Shown here piece after piece: positions 7,889-17,264 of a stretch of DNA of 64,000 bases (position 1 is the stretch's first letter; the number at the start of each line of letters is the position of its first letter). The notes beneath the pieces are model-generated. The model searched no databases. It saw nothing but the letters and a program-made list of their open reading frames with translations, and was not told the DNA's origin. Source of the DNA: Methanosarcina thermophila TM-1 (lineage in GTDB: Archaea; Halobacteriota; Methanosarcinia; Methanosarcinales; Methanosarcinaceae); the NCBI RefSeq assembly GCF_000969885.1, contig NZ_CP009501.1, positions 2,804,908 to 2,868,907 of the forward strand, in the 5' to 3' direction. The position numbers were made by a program, and so were the translations under genes.

Positions 7889-9328
7889 TCACTCAAGGGT
7901 GAGAATTTTGAGCATATTTGTGCCTCCGGGCTTTCCTAAAGAAGGACCCTGGGTGAAAACAACGATATCTCCGCTTTTTACAAACTCTAGTTTTTTAGCT
8001 TTTTCGGTGGCTTCTTTTTCCCAACTCTCTATTGTCTCTTTTACGAGGACGGGATAAACCCCATAGGATAGAGTGAGGAAGCCGCAGGTTCTTGGGACGC
8101 GGCTGAAAGCAAGAATCCAGGTATCGGGCTTGAAACGCGAAATCCTGCGCGGGGTTGCTCCACTCCTTGTGGGTGTCAGTACGGCTGCTACTGGCAATTT
8201 CTGCAGGGCTTCATGCACCTGGAGAGTTATTACCTCGTCCACTGACATTTCCCTTTCCATTATTCCCTTGATTATCGTGTCAAGACCCCATTTTGTCCGA
8301 GATCGCCAGTTTTCGGTAGTTTTTGCAATTTTTGCCATCATCTCAACGGCCTCTACGGGATAATTGCCAACCGCTGTTTCTTCCGAAAGCATTACCGCAT
8401 CCGTGCCGTCAAGGATTGCGTTGGCAACATCTGTCGCCTCTGCACGGGTAGGCCTTATATTATCGGTCATTGAAGCCAGCATGTGAGTGGCTGTAATTAC
8501 TGGAATTCCAAGAAGCTTCGCACTGTAGATAAGCTCTTTCTGGGCTGAAGGAACTTCCTGGATAGGGATTTCAACTCCGAGGTCTCCTCTGGCGATCATA
8601 AGTGCATCAGTTTCTTTTAGAATCTCTTGAATATTCTCCACAGCCTGCCGGCGCTCGATTTTAGCAACAATATATACAGACTTTCCTCTGGCTGCAGCAA
8701 AATCCCGGACCTTACGAATATCCTCAACACTTTCTATGAAAGAGATGCTGAAAGTGTCTATCCCCTCATTCAGAGCGAACTCAAGGATTTTGAGATCATT
8801 TCCAGTTATAGGATCAATGAGAATCTTCGCTCCGGGAAGGTTAAGTCCTTTATGAGAATAAAGCTGCCCCCCGACAAGAACCTCGCAAATAACATCTTTT
8901 CCCGAGATTTCCAGGCAGCGAAGCTGGATAAATCCGTCACTTAAGTAAATAAGGCTTCCTGGGGTTACACTTTCCGGAAGCTGCTTGTAATTTACAGGAA
9001 TGCGTTTCTCATTTCCCAGAATCTCGTCAACCGTAAGGGTCACAAAGTTTCCTTTATGAAGCATGATCGGCTCTTTTTCCAGCTTCCCTATGCGGATCTT
9101 CGGGCCTGGAAGGTCGGCAAGGATTGTAATCGGCATGTCAAGCTCTGCTGCCACCCTGCGTACTCTCCGGATTACTTCACTATGGCTCTCAAAGTCTCCG
9201 TGAGAAAAATTTATCCTTGCCACATTCATGCCAGCGAGCAAAAGTCCCCTGATAACTTCCTCGGAAGAGGAAGCCGGGCCTATGGTGCAGACTATTTTTG
9301 TCTTATGGTCCGGAATTTGCATGTTCAC
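7889..9328 (-). CDS. pyk: Pyruvate kinase
   Basis: The 479-residue enzyme converts phosphoenolpyruvate and ADP to pyruvate and ATP in the cytoplasm. Visible are the N-terminal TKIVCTIGPASSS and NVARINFSHG (K+ and phosphate site), the active-site lysine region IVAKIERRQAVENI, the metal-binding DALMIARGDLGVEIP and the signature ATHMLASMTDNIRPTRAE. The C-terminal domain is of normal size with no PEP-utilising extension. The start is GTG 9328 or ATG 9322; AAGG upstream fits either. The neighbouring upstream gene encodes a class I aldolase, so this is a small glycolysis/gluconeogenesis group. Confidence 0.96.
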   Translation of the reverse strand: MNMQIPDHKTKIVCTIGPASSSEEVIRGLLLAGMNVARINFSHGDFESHSEVIRRVRRVAAELDMPITILADLPGPKIRIGKLEKEPIMLHKGNFVTLTVDEILGNEKRIPVNYKQLPESVTPGSLIYLSDGFIQLRCLEISGKDVICEVLVGGQLYSHKGLNLPGAKILIDPITGNDLKILEFALNEGIDTFSISFIESVEDIRKVRDFAAARGKSVYIVAKIERRQAVENIQEILKETDALMIARGDLGVEIPIQEVPSAQKELIYSAKLLGIPVITATHMLASMTDNIRPTRAEATDVANAILDGTDAVMLSEETAVGNYPVEAVEMMAKIAKTTENWRSRTKWGLDTIIKGIMEREMSVDEVITLQVHEALQKLPVAAVLTPTRSGATPRRISRFKPDTWILAFSRVPRTCGFLTLSYGVYPVLVKETIESWEKEATEKAKKLEFVKSGDIVVFTQGPSLGKPGGTNMLKILTLE

Positions 9329-9394
9329 ACGGCCTTTAAGCTTAAACTCTGATCAATGCGCCTTCTACCCCTAATCGGGTCTTCTGGAATCTAC

Positions 9395-10318
9395 TCATTT
9401 GCCTTTGTATATCTTAAGGGCATCTTCAACGCTTGAGTCTTCAACAGTTATTGCATATATAGCATTACACATGCGGATAGCCTCTTCCAGAGGTTTCTGG
9501 TGGATATTTCTCCCTGTTGCATTTCCTTGCGCGCCGGAAATATGGATCTGGTCATAGAGTTTCCTCAGGAAGGTTTCGACTTCATCGCTTGAACCGCCTG
9601 CACAAACCACTTTGGTGCGCCCTGCGGCTTTAATGGCTTCCTTAAAGATCTCAGCAGATTCTGCTCCTTCCTTCTTGGGATAATTGACCTTTACAAAGTC
9701 TGTGCCAAGGCAGGCTCCGACTCCAGTTGCTCCTGCAATAAGGTGTGGGTCTTTTTCGTCTTTTACAGCAGCTCCACGCGGGTAAATCCAGAGCACTGAT
9801 ACCATGCCGTGCTGGTGGGCGTTGTAAACTACCTGAGCAGCCTGCACAAGCATTTCGGCTTCAAACTCGCTGCCAAGATAAATTGTATATCCTACGCCAA
9901 GAATTTTGAACCCGCTGTTTTCCTTAAACTCAACGACCTGTTCAACATCATACCAGAGATTGCTGAAGGGATCTGCCTGCGCGGTCTTAACAAGGTTTGT
10001 TTTGGAGTTTATTTTTACAAGGTATGGCACGTCCCTGTAATCCATGCCGTAGCGAGCAATAAGCCCTAGCTGCGTTGCGAAAACTCCAATTTTTGACCTG
10101 GAGGCTATCCTGAAAAGGTGTTCGGGATCAGCGTCATCTTCAGGAATACCTTCACCGTAAAAATCATCATTGAGATGTTCTACCTTCTGGTCTCCTGCAA
10201 AAAGCATTAACCTGCCGGTTCCCCTTGTGATCTCCATATAGTTGTCGATGTATGTCTCACGCATTGCTTTCGGAACATCTAAAGGTACAATTACTTCCTC
10301 TCTACTAATTGAAACCAT
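9395..10318 (-). CDS. Class I fructose-bisphosphate aldolase, archaeal type
   Basis: A 307-residue DhnA/FbaB-family aldolase that cleaves or forms fructose 1,6-bisphosphate through a Schiff-base lysine. The likely catalytic lysine is in TDFVKVNYPKK; other family features are LFAGDQKVEHLN, VLWIYPRG and the phosphate-binding CAGGSS and HISGAQGNATGRNI segments. Related archaeal proteins make an aromatic amino acid precursor (MJ0400 type), but this longer form with DQKVEH matches the MJ1585-like group annotated as FBP aldolase. It lies 66 bases upstream of pyruvate kinase on the same strand and may be co-transcribed. Confidence 0.82.
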   Translation of the reverse strand: MVSISREEVIVPLDVPKAMRETYIDNYMEITRGTGRLMLFAGDQKVEHLNDDFYGEGIPEDDADPEHLFRIASRSKIGVFATQLGLIARYGMDYRDVPYLVKINSKTNLVKTAQADPFSNLWYDVEQVVEFKENSGFKILGVGYTIYLGSEFEAEMLVQAAQVVYNAHQHGMVSVLWIYPRGAAVKDEKDPHLIAGATGVGACLGTDFVKVNYPKKEGAESAEIFKEAIKAAGRTKVVCAGGSSDEVETFLRKLYDQIHISGAQGNATGRNIHQKPLEEAIRMCNAIYAITVEDSSVEDALKIYKGK

Positions 10319-10836
10319 GTGTAAACCTCAATTTTGTTGATAGCAATTAGCTGGATGGTAGTATTATTGTTAAACTGTATTTATCTATAATCCTTCTTAG
10401 TACCTTATCCCCTTTTCTACATTTATAATTTCTCTATTAAGTATTGGTATTTTTGCTCAGGAATTGTATATGTTAACATTTTCCTGAAATCTCTGACTCC
10501 CCTATATGAATATAAAAACTATTCAATTAAAAACAGGTATGTTCTGGAGATTTAAAAATTTAATCAATAAGCAGATTCAGGTAAAATTAAATCTGAACTA
10601 AATTGAGTAAATAGAATTCAAAGTGCATTATATAATATAATCTAAAGTAAATTGGGGTAAAATAAAATCTGAAGTATATTTAACAGTTAGAGCAAGCTTT
10701 GAAAAGGATCGGACAATTGTACAAGCACTAATGCGGTTTAGAAAAAACAAATGCTAAATCTTTTTTAATAAACAGAAAGCAAAAATAGCAAGAAAGTGAT
10801 ACAAATTTTGTATATTTTAAAAAAGTATGGAATTTA
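10319..10836. other. AT-rich intergenic region
   Basis: 518 bases between the aldolase start and the first tRNA gene. It holds imperfect copies of an AAAATCTGAA/AAATTGGGGTAAAA-type motif near 10575-10675. It probably contains the aldolase promoter. No gene or clear structure is seen. Confidence 0.5.
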
Positions 10837-10909
10837 CGCCGCTTGCAGGGCTCGAACCTACGACATTCTGGTTAACAGCCAGACACTCTACCAACTGAGT
10901 TAAAGCGGC
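10837..10909 (-). tRNA. tRNA-Asn (GUU), copy 1
   Basis: The minus strand folds as a full cloverleaf: acceptor GCCGCTT pairing with AAGCGGC, D-arm CTCAGTTGGTAGAG, anticodon arm TCTGGCTGTTAACCAGA with anticodon GTT, and T-loop TTCGAGC. Discriminator G, no encoded CCA, no intron. The T-stem has a G-U pair that is U-A in copy 2. Confidence 0.96.
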
Positions 10910-10978
10910 TCTCTGATAGGAGATTTATGTTTTAACCCTTGAATCCCTTTATAAAAGATTTATTTGATATAAAGTTTA

Positions 10979-11053
10979 TGGGCCTAACCGGATTTGAACC
11001 GGTGACCGCTCGGTTATGAGCCGAGCGCTCTAACCTGACTGAGCTACAGGCCC
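10979..11053 (-). tRNA. tRNA with CAU anticodon (elongator Met or Ile2)
   Basis: The cloverleaf is complete: acceptor GGGCCTG/TAGGCCC, anticodon arm CTCGG-CTCATAA-CCGAG with anticodon CAT, T-arm ACCGG/CCGGT, discriminator A. The anticodon stem lacks the three G-C pairs of initiator tRNA, so this is elongator Met or the Ile tRNA whose C34 is modified to agmatidine. Sequence alone does not settle which. It lies between two tRNA-Asn genes, same strand. Confidence 0.92.
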
Positions 11054-11158
11054 CCTACTGTTGTGTTATTAGTAACAATCTAGCACGGCTTTAATAATAA
11101 ATTTTTTGCATATGTACCTTCTATTCTGGATGAATAGTAAAAAATGCAAAAAATTTTA

Positions 11159-11231
11159 CGCCGCTTGTAGGACTCGAACCTACGACATTCTGGTTAACAG
11201 CCAGACACTCTACCAACTGAGTTAAAGCGGC
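11159..11231 (-). tRNA. tRNA-Asn (GUU), copy 2
   Basis: Same cloverleaf and GTT anticodon as the copy at 10837. The two differ only in the T-stem region (GTAGGACTCG versus GCAGGGCTCG on the plus strand). The change is compensatory and replaces a G-U pair by U-A, so both copies should be functional. Confidence 0.96.
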
Positions 11232-11783
11232 TCACATTATCGGATGTGCCCGTTTTGCCCACCCAATGGCGAACATTCCTAAAGCGATAATATTATTTAT
11301 ATATTTCGCTTAAAACAGTTTTCAAAACAGCATCCAGGCTGAAGAATCAGATAGCTTGAGGAGCTGCTAATCTGGAGTATGAACCCTGTAAGCATCTGTT
11401 TCTTCCAGTTTGCTTATTTTTCAGTTTGCTTATTTTTTACTCTTCAATCCTCTTCCGTTCGTTAAATATATACCTTATTTAATTGCCATTCAACTTGTTT
11501 TATTACTAATATTCTTTTTAACTCTTATTGAACTAATACAATTAAGTTGATATTATTTGATACGACCTAAAACTTATATCCTTTCAGGAATAATATATTT
11601 GACTAGCTTGTTGTAATATTATGCAGCGAGAACGGGCAGGTCTGATTTTTAAGCAAGACGTTCATTAGCTTAAAATGCCTTTATCTGAGGTCCTGTCCGA
11701 GGAATCAATGTGTTGTCAGTTAAAGGTTAAAAACGGCTTTTTAATTTAACTAAAGATTTAAGGTCAGTTACTTTCCCAGACTG
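11232..11783. other. AT-rich intergenic region upstream of zinc-ribbon genes
   Basis: 552 bases with promoter-like AT-rich stretches and a short repeat (TTTGCTTATTTTTCAG region, 11400-11440). It probably carries promoters for the tRNA cluster (minus) and for the zinc-ribbon genes (plus). No gene seen. Confidence 0.45.
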
Positions 11784-12032
11784 ATGATATCCTTTCAGGC
11801 CTTTTATGTACTGTCAGGGTATCTTTTCGGCTTATTGGTTTTGACCATTAAATCTTATAGTTTAAAAATGGAAATCCAAGGGGGTTTATTTACGAAACGG
11901 CTAAAAATATGTCCAAAATGCCATGCTAAACTGAAAGTGAGCTCAGATGGAGAGACCCAGTACTGTAGTATTTGTAAGTACTGGACAAGAGTGGGTACTG
12001 CAAGACTGGATTCTATCATGATTTATGGATGA
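11784..12032 (+). CDS. Small zinc-ribbon protein
   Basis: An 82-residue frame with a zinc ribbon at about residues 43-65 (CPKCHAKLKV ... QYCSIC) preceded by a hydrophobic stretch of about 20 residues. No good ribosome binding site is seen before ATG 11784. A later ATG at 11868 would give a 54-residue protein with only the ribbon, so the start is uncertain. Its end touches the next zinc-ribbon gene. Small ribbon proteins often bind RNA polymerase, ribosomes or tRNA, but no function can be assigned. Confidence 0.6.
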   Translation: MISFQAFYVLSGYLFGLLVLTIKSYSLKMEIQGGLFTKRLKICPKCHAKLKVSSDGETQYCSICKYWTRVGTARLDSIMIYG

Positions 12033-12042
12033 GGATTTTGCA

Positions 12043-12264
12043 ATGGGGAATACAAGTATTTCTATGTTTTGCAGTGTATGCCAGACAAAGTTGAAGCGTC
12101 AGGTTCTTGGTTCTAACATTTTTTACTACTGCCGAAACTGCGGGTGTGTGAGTTCGGAAGCATATTTGACAGGGGGGGTAGAAGTCTTCCAATCTCAGAA
12201 TTCAACATCTGTAAACAGGGCAGCTTCGCCTTTAAGCTTTATGAAGACGTCCGAATCAATGTAA
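12043..12264 (+). CDS. Small zinc-ribbon protein, second of pair
   Basis: A 73-residue protein starting at ATG 12043, chosen because GAGG lies eight bases upstream. A zinc ribbon CSVCQTKLKR ... YYCRNCGCV spans about residues 10-35, followed by an Asn/Ser-rich tail. It lies 10 bases after the previous small ribbon gene, so they are probably co-transcribed. No family name can be given. Confidence 0.65.
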   Translation: MGNTSISMFCSVCQTKLKRQVLGSNIFYYCRNCGCVSSEAYLTGGVEVFQSQNSTSVNRAASPLSFMKTSESM

Positions 12265-12501
12265 TTAAGACCGGAAGTGAAAAAAAGGAGTTTAATGTTA
12301 GAAAAGTTGAGAAAAATTAGCTTTTAAAGAATGTTAATGGCTCACAATTCAGTTTTAATTTTTAATAATTTTACTTCTTATTCTATTTTTGCTTATTATT
12401 TTTTCTCTATTTGTTATGCGAGAGTAACCGCCTATTTTTCGTTAATTTAAACTTTATAGCCGATATGATGCTTTCAAGCTGAAAAAGAGATTAAAAGAAT
12501 T

Positions 12502-12555
12502 CCTTGAAATTGCTTATTCCCTTGAAATTGCCTATTCCCTTGAAATTGCCCATTC
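12502..12555. repeat. Three-copy 18-bp tandem repeat
   Basis: Three near-perfect copies of CCTTGAAATTGCYYATTC follow each other (12502-12519, 12520-12537, 12538-12555), differing at one or two positions. They lie in the 385-base gap (12265-12649) between the zinc-ribbon genes and the 3' end of the CobT-like gene. The rest of the gap is AT-rich with no gene. Confidence 0.85.
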
Positions 12556-12649
12556 GAATAAAAAGTAAAAATAAATGGCTTGTTAAACAAGCATATTCTT
12601 TTGTATAATCTATTAAAACCAGTCATAGAAGGCGTAAGGAAGCTGTTTT

Positions 12650-13699
12650 TCATTGCCCTGCTTTGAGCAGTTTGCATAAGCTTTCTATTTCTGCCCTGAA
12701 ATCATCTTGGGTGATTCCGTAAAGACCTGCAAGGTACATGGCGCCACCAGCACCTGCACCTTCCTTGATTGTACCTGTTTCATACTTATGTAGCCCTTTG
12801 AGCTCGGATTTTCCAAACCCGGGATCTGCAACATAGACCACGGGTACGCCAAGCGCTCTAGTAAGTTCGGTAAAGCTCGCGGATTTATCTTCCACAACAT
12901 AGCGGGTAGTGGCAATTGCCAGCTTTTCCGTATTTAAACCAAGGTGCTTGATCAGGGCGTACACTGCTGCCATCTGGGTTCCCCCTGCAAGCACTACACT
13001 GATATCAGTGCCCTGGAAGCCTGCAACAAGACCTACAACAGCAGGCATCATTGGGTCTCCCATACAGGCAATAGCTTTCATGGGATCATCCTTCAGGCAG
13101 CCAAAGGTCAAGCCTGAGGCTTTCATGCCTTCTTCAACAACCCGTTTTTTCAGTTCAAGAGGATTCTTATCGGCACTGCTGCTGACACTTCCGTTATATC
13201 CAAGAGCCATTAAAACTCCCATAGCCGTTGTTGTGCCGCCAGGAATACTTTCCCCGATAACCACGTGGTCTACCTGGTTTCTGAGCCTTTTGGCGAGGAG
13301 CTTTGCCCTCTCGTAGATTCCCTGTACATCCTTGACTGCAATTGGTTCCCTTATATCTTCCCCAGGTTGAGCCTTCAGGTCAATATACGGTACATCCGGA
13401 GTTACAATAAGGCCGGAGTTAATGAAATGATAGGGAGCATCCGTGAGCTTCAGCGCTGAGCGAGTCATAATAGCAGGAGTAGGAGTATCGTAAGGGGGAG
13501 TCATGGGGAGAACGGGTACACTGATAATATTTCCCGTTTCTATAAGTTCCGCATCTCCTGCAGGTGTATAGTCTGTAAGTTCAGCCGTTTTTCCTGCAGC
13601 TGAGAGCTTCGGGATATGTGCGGTTTTGGTGTTGGAAAGCACGCATAAAAACATTGGTCTTCTTGGTTTTCTGGTTACTTCCGGTTCGATCCAGGCCAT
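12650..13699 (-). CDS. CobT-like phosphoribosyltransferase family protein (UPF0284)
   Basis: A 349-residue archaeal relative of nicotinate-nucleotide:dimethylbenzimidazole phosphoribosyltransferase, which activates the lower ligand of cobamides. Supporting stretches are [21 protein letters not shown] (about residues 146-166), [15 protein letters not shown] and the glycine-rich [16 protein letters not shown] near the C-terminus, which matches the family's catalytic region. Methanogens depend on cobamides for methyl transfer, including the corrinoid protein encoded by cdhDE in this window. An AAGGAG site precedes the ATG. Activity on a particular base is not shown by sequence. Confidence 0.85.
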   Translation of the reverse strand: MAWIEPEVTRKPRRPMFLCVLSNTKTAHIPKLSAAGKTAELTDYTPAGDAELIETGNIISVPVLPMTPPYDTPTPAIMTRSALKLTDAPYHFINSGLIVTPDVPYIDLKAQPGEDIREPIAVKDVQGIYERAKLLAKRLRNQVDHVVIGESIPGGTTTAMGVLMALGYNGSVSSSADKNPLELKKRVVEEGMKASGLTFGCLKDDPMKAIACMGDPMMPAVVGLVAGFQGTDISVVLAGGTQMAAVYALIKHLGLNTEKLAIATTRYVVEDKSASFTELTRALGVPVVYVADPGFGKSELKGLHKYETGTIKEGAGAGGAMYLAGLYGITQDDFRAEIESLCKLLKAGQ

Positions 13700-13749
13700 A
13701 TAGTATCTCCTTAATAAAGTGCAAATTAGTCCCGAAACCGTTGAGCTGC

Positions 13750-14013
13750 AACCCTTTTACGAAAAGGATTGACCGAAACCGTTGCACCGGTTTATCACGC
13801 CTCCACGTCGGTTTTTGATCAAACTTTTTTCTAAAAAGTTTGCGCTCAAGCAGTTTTTTCAAAAGGCTTGTAGTCAAACTTTTTCGTAAAAAGTTTATGT
13901 TTATTACGTCAGGTAGGGGTTCGGGATAAGGTTCTCAAATACAAAATTTTGCTGTCTTCACTCAAGCCTTTTTTGAGAAGGCTTGCGGACAAATTCTTTT
14001 TTGAAAAAGTTTA
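13750..14013. repeat. Array of seven small hairpins
   Basis: Seven inverted repeats lie in series: 13750-13770, 13776-13793, 13820-13842 (perfect 10-bp stem), 13847-13870, 13875-13897, 13963-13985 and about 13990-14013. Most have 8-10 bp stems of the CAAACTTTTT or CAAGCCTTTT type with 3-base loops, like the pair at 6078-6127. They fill most of the 627-base gap between the CobT-like gene start and the proS end. Possible roles: RNA processing or termination, or remnants of a small dispersed element. Confidence 0.7.
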
Positions 14014-14326
14014 TGAGATAAATAAAGCAATTCTTCTTGAATTCTAATGAAAATTCTCCAACCTACTATTTAATATTTATCCACTAACAAATATAATTTA
14101 ATACTGCTCAAGTTAAATTTACTTTATTTCTCTTTCTTTTCGAACCCAGACACTTAGCCAGGGAAAATTTTACATTAAAGATCGGTTGAGTAAACTCCTG
14201 AATTTAACTCGGTACTGATGGTCTCGGGTTAATTCAGGCTGTAAGATATGTAAAGTAAAAAAGAAATATGAGAGCAGGGGCGGGTCAGTAGTCGGCTCTC
14301 TTGGTTATGCTGAACAGTTTTTAGCT

Positions 14327-15769
14327 TTAGTATGTCCTTGCTATATACACGCGAGTTTCGGTTTCTCCACCGCAGACAGGACACTTTTCTTTTCGTCTGT
14401 TTTTCTGTTCAAGAGGGATTCCCAGGATACCTGCACCTATCCTGTCTTCCATAACAAGCCCGCATTCTTTATTTCCGCACCAGGGGATTGTTGCAACACC
14501 TTCCTGGATTTTCTCCTTTACTTCTTCCAGTTCCATACATTCAAATATGCGGCTTTCAAGCTCGGTTTTTGCCTTTTGATAGAGGTTTTCGTGGATAGCT
14601 TCGAATCTTGAGCGCACACTGGTCTCGATTTCAGGGAGTGGGATCTGCTCTTTTTCTCCAGTGTCTCTCCTGACAGCCACAGCAACATTATTTTGCAGGT
14701 CACGGGGTCCGATTTCAAGCCTGAGGGGTACGCCCTTCATTTCCCACTTGTAGTACTTTGCTCCGGGACGGAGGTCACTTGCATCGAGTTCAACTCTGAT
14801 GCCAGTTTTCTTCAGGCGTTCCTGCATATCCCTGCAAGCAGCCAGCACTTCTTCCGCTTCCTTCTTGAAGATAATCGGGATAATTACAACCTGCACAGGT
14901 GCGATTTCCGGGGGCAAAACCAGCCCTTTATCGTCTCCATGAATGGATATTGTAGCTGCAATCGATCTCTCTGAAATCCCGTAACAGGTCTGGTGGGCAT
15001 AAAGCTGCTCTCCATTAGGTGCCTCATACTTAATATCGAAAGTCCTTGCAAAATTGTCGCCCAGATGGTGAACTGTACCTATCTGAAGAGTTTTTCCGTC
15101 AGGCATTATGGTGTCAATAGCATCGGTATAATCCGCACCCGGGAATTTATCCCAGTCAGGTCTTCTTGACCGGAGCACAGGGACTCCAAGCCTGCGGTAT
15201 ATTTCGGTATAGAGCTTGATAGCTTCTTTAACCTGAGCTTCAGCATCTTCCCAGGTAGCGTGTACAGTATGGGCTTCTTTAAAGGAAGTAATCTCTCTGA
15301 GCCTTATGAGGGGGCGAGTATGCTTTGTTTCGTAACGGAAAGTGTTGACTATCTGGTAGAGCTTGAGAGGGAAATCTGCATGGGACCTGATCCACATCTT
15401 ATACATCGGGTAAATGGCAGTTTCACTTGTTGGGCGAAGGGCAAGAGGGATATCTAGCGGATCTCTTCCTCCGTGAGTTACCCAATATACCTCATCCTCA
15501 AAGCCTTTGATATGTTCAGCTTCTTTCATGAACTCATTTTCAGGAATAAGTAGCGGAAAAAGAGCTTCCTGATGCCCGCTGTTGTCAAGGATTTCCCTTA
15601 TAATATTGTAAGTATTCCTGCGAATTGCAAAGCCGAAGGGATACCAGACATAGAGCCCTTTTACAGGATAGCGGACATCCATTATTTCGGCCATCCACAG
15701 GAGTTCGTTATACCATTCGCTAAATTCCTCTTTTGGAGGGAGTGCTGCTTCTTTTTCGCTTTCTGCCAT
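14327..15769 (-). CDS. proS: Prolyl-tRNA synthetase
   Basis: The 480-residue class II synthetase charges tRNA-Pro. It is the archaeal/eukaryal type: no bacterial insertion domain, motif 2 region [19 protein letters not shown], motif 3 region [16 protein letters not shown] and a C-terminal zinc site with cysteines in [10 protein letters not shown] and CPVCGG, ending in the conserved Tyr. Length and ends match the family. Monocistronic as far as can be seen; its upstream region carries a 21-bp tandem repeat. Confidence 0.97.
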   Translation of the reverse strand: MAESEKEAALPPKEEFSEWYNELLWMAEIMDVRYPVKGLYVWYPFGFAIRRNTYNIIREILDNSGHQEALFPLLIPENEFMKEAEHIKGFEDEVYWVTHGGRDPLDIPLALRPTSETAIYPMYKMWIRSHADFPLKLYQIVNTFRYETKHTRPLIRLREITSFKEAHTVHATWEDAEAQVKEAIKLYTEIYRRLGVPVLRSRRPDWDKFPGADYTDAIDTIMPDGKTLQIGTVHHLGDNFARTFDIKYEAPNGEQLYAHQTCYGISERSIAATISIHGDDKGLVLPPEIAPVQVVIIPIIFKKEAEEVLAACRDMQERLKKTGIRVELDASDLRPGAKYYKWEMKGVPLRLEIGPRDLQNNVAVAVRRDTGEKEQIPLPEIETSVRSRFEAIHENLYQKAKTELESRIFECMELEEVKEKIQEGVATIPWCGNKECGLVMEDRIGAGILGIPLEQKNRRKEKCPVCGGETETRVYIARTY

Positions 15770-15895
15770 ACCTTCACCGTGTTATCGAAATTTGAATAAA
15801 CCTTAAATCCTTAGGCTTACAAAAATAAATTTTGAATGCGTCAAATAACTGTCAACTTCATTTGAAATTCTAAATTAGTTAGATAAATCCTTATT

Positions 15896-15979
15896 GGTTA
15901 AATACATCCTTAATTGGGTTAAATACATCCTTAATTAGGTTAAATACATCCTTAATTAGGTTAAATACATCTTTAAGTT
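15896..15979. repeat. Four-copy 21-bp tandem repeat upstream of proS
   Basis: Four copies of GGTTAAATACATCCTTAATTR, period exactly 21 bases, start at 15896, 15917, 15938 and 15959. More degenerate copies extend on both sides (about 15872 and to 16040). It lies in the 470-base gap between proS and the ZPR1 gene, some 130 bases upstream of proS. A 21-base period equals two helical turns, so identical faces would be presented to a protein. Confidence 0.88.
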
Positions 15980-16239
15980 GATTGAATAAACTTTTGAATG
16001 ATTAAATAATTTCTTAAGCCAGCTAAATTACTTCTAAGTTTCCAAGCTTTAAGAAATGTAAGTTCCTGCTTTATGTCCTAGATGCCAATTGTAATCTTTT
16101 TGATTAAACACACAGTTCATCGGACTAATTTAAAGATTTGCCCTCAGATTTGCCCTCAGATTGGTACGATTTTGGTATAAAAGTTAATAACTTGGAAGCA
16201 TCCGGAATCATCAGGCTGCGAAAAATCAGAAAAAAGGAA

Positions 16240-16884
16240 TTAGTCTCCTCCGAGGGGCTGAACATTATCTGAAACATCATTTGTGAGTTCGGATTTATCA
16301 ACATCGAAAACGATCATGCCGGTGTTTAGCTTCTCGGCTTCTTCTTTGGAGAGCTTGACTGATTTAGCTTTCTTTGAGATAATTGCGCTATTTCCAAGGG
16401 GATCTTCGATTATGACTGTGATTTTTCTTTTGCCTTGGATCACTTCTTCGAGCATACACAGGAGTTCCTGGCTGCGCGAGGTTTTCTCTTCGTCTCCTTG
16501 TACCCATCTGCTAGCGGTAATAAGGACATTCCTTACCCGGTGCAGTACACCTTCTATGTTCGTTACGTAAGACTCTGAAACCGATCCGGGTTCGATAATA
16601 ACCCCCATTTCCGGGATGCGGATTGTTCCTGAGGTTGAACGGATGACCCTTGCATCCAGGTCTTCCCAGTTTTCGACTGGCATCTCATAGCGCATGGGTT
16701 CCTTACTTGAGAGAATCATGGTATCTGCAAAACGGAAACTGCATTGGCATCTTGCACTGACATACATGATCTCCCCGAAATAGGGAATATTATCTCTCTG
16801 CCAGTTCATCACAAGATCTCTCTGGCACAGAGGACAGCAGATACTTGTTTTAAACCCTTCCTGTTTTAAAAAATCTATATTCAA
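16240..16884 (-). CDS. ZPR1-type zinc finger protein
   Basis: The 214-residue protein has one ZPR1 unit. The zinc finger is CCPLCQRDLVM ... SARCQCSFR at about residues 16-52, followed by the conserved VIRSTSGTIRIPEMGVIIEPGS segment. Eukaryotic ZPR1 helps fold elongation factor eEF1A; the archaeal role is not established. It starts at TTG 16884, overlapping the sepF stop by 4 bases, so it is probably translationally coupled to SepF. The C-terminal ~40 residues are acidic and not part of the ZPR1 core. Confidence 0.88.
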   Translation of the reverse strand: MNIDFLKQEGFKTSICCPLCQRDLVMNWQRDNIPYFGEIMYVSARCQCSFRFADTMILSSKEPMRYEMPVENWEDLDARVIRSTSGTIRIPEMGVIIEPGSVSESYVTNIEGVLHRVRNVLITASRWVQGDEEKTSRSQELLCMLEEVIQGKRKITVIIEDPLGNSAIISKKAKSVKLSKEEAEKLNTGMIVFDVDKSELTNDVSDNVQPLGGD

Positions 16885-17264
16885 TATTTTCCACCAGTTA
16901 TTTTGGATCTGTCGATTTTAATACCTGTTGGGGTCACTATCACGGTGTTTCCTTTGACACCGGCGATATCCCCGTGAACATCGATAACAACATCTTTCAA
17001 TTCTTTTAGCACTCTATCTCTTAACAGGTCATCGCCCCTGATATTCGAAATGTCTACCATCAGGATATTTCCGTTATAAATTTCCTGCTTTAGCTGGGAC
17101 ACCTGGTTAAGACTTGAGACTTCTGCGATCTTTACATAGGTTTCTGCAGGCTCATCCTCGAGAACTTCTTCATACTTGCTGAGATCAATTTCAGTATAAT
17201 CCTCGGGGTTTGTTGGACTTTTATTAACATTGCTGCCAAGGAGCTTGTCTATGAGTTTTGCCAT
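16881..17264 (-). CDS. sepF: SepF, FtsZ membrane anchor for cell division
   Basis: I choose ATG 17264 (MAKLIDKLLG, 127 residues), preceded by GGTG at good spacing; a GTG nine bases upstream is less likely. The N-terminal amphipathic helix (MAKLIDKLLGS) can attach to the membrane. Residues ~45-127 form the SepF/DUF552 domain, with VKIAEVSSLNQVSQLKQEI, GNILMVDISNI and GNTVIVTPTGI. In archaea lacking FtsA, SepF ties the FtsZ ring to the membrane; ftsZ itself lies at 28933-30144. Its overlap with the ZPR1 gene is notable. Confidence 0.93.
   Translation of the reverse strand: MAKLIDKLLGSNVNKSPTNPEDYTEIDLSKYEEVLEDEPAETYVKIAEVSSLNQVSQLKQEIYNGNILMVDISNIRGDDLLRDRVLKELKDVVIDVHGDIAGVKGNTVIVTPTGIKIDRSKITGGKY

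Noticed and set aside
12474-12677. Minus-strand frame with QFQGN repeats
   Set aside because: The amino-acid repeat is just the 18-bp DNA repeat translated; no start site.
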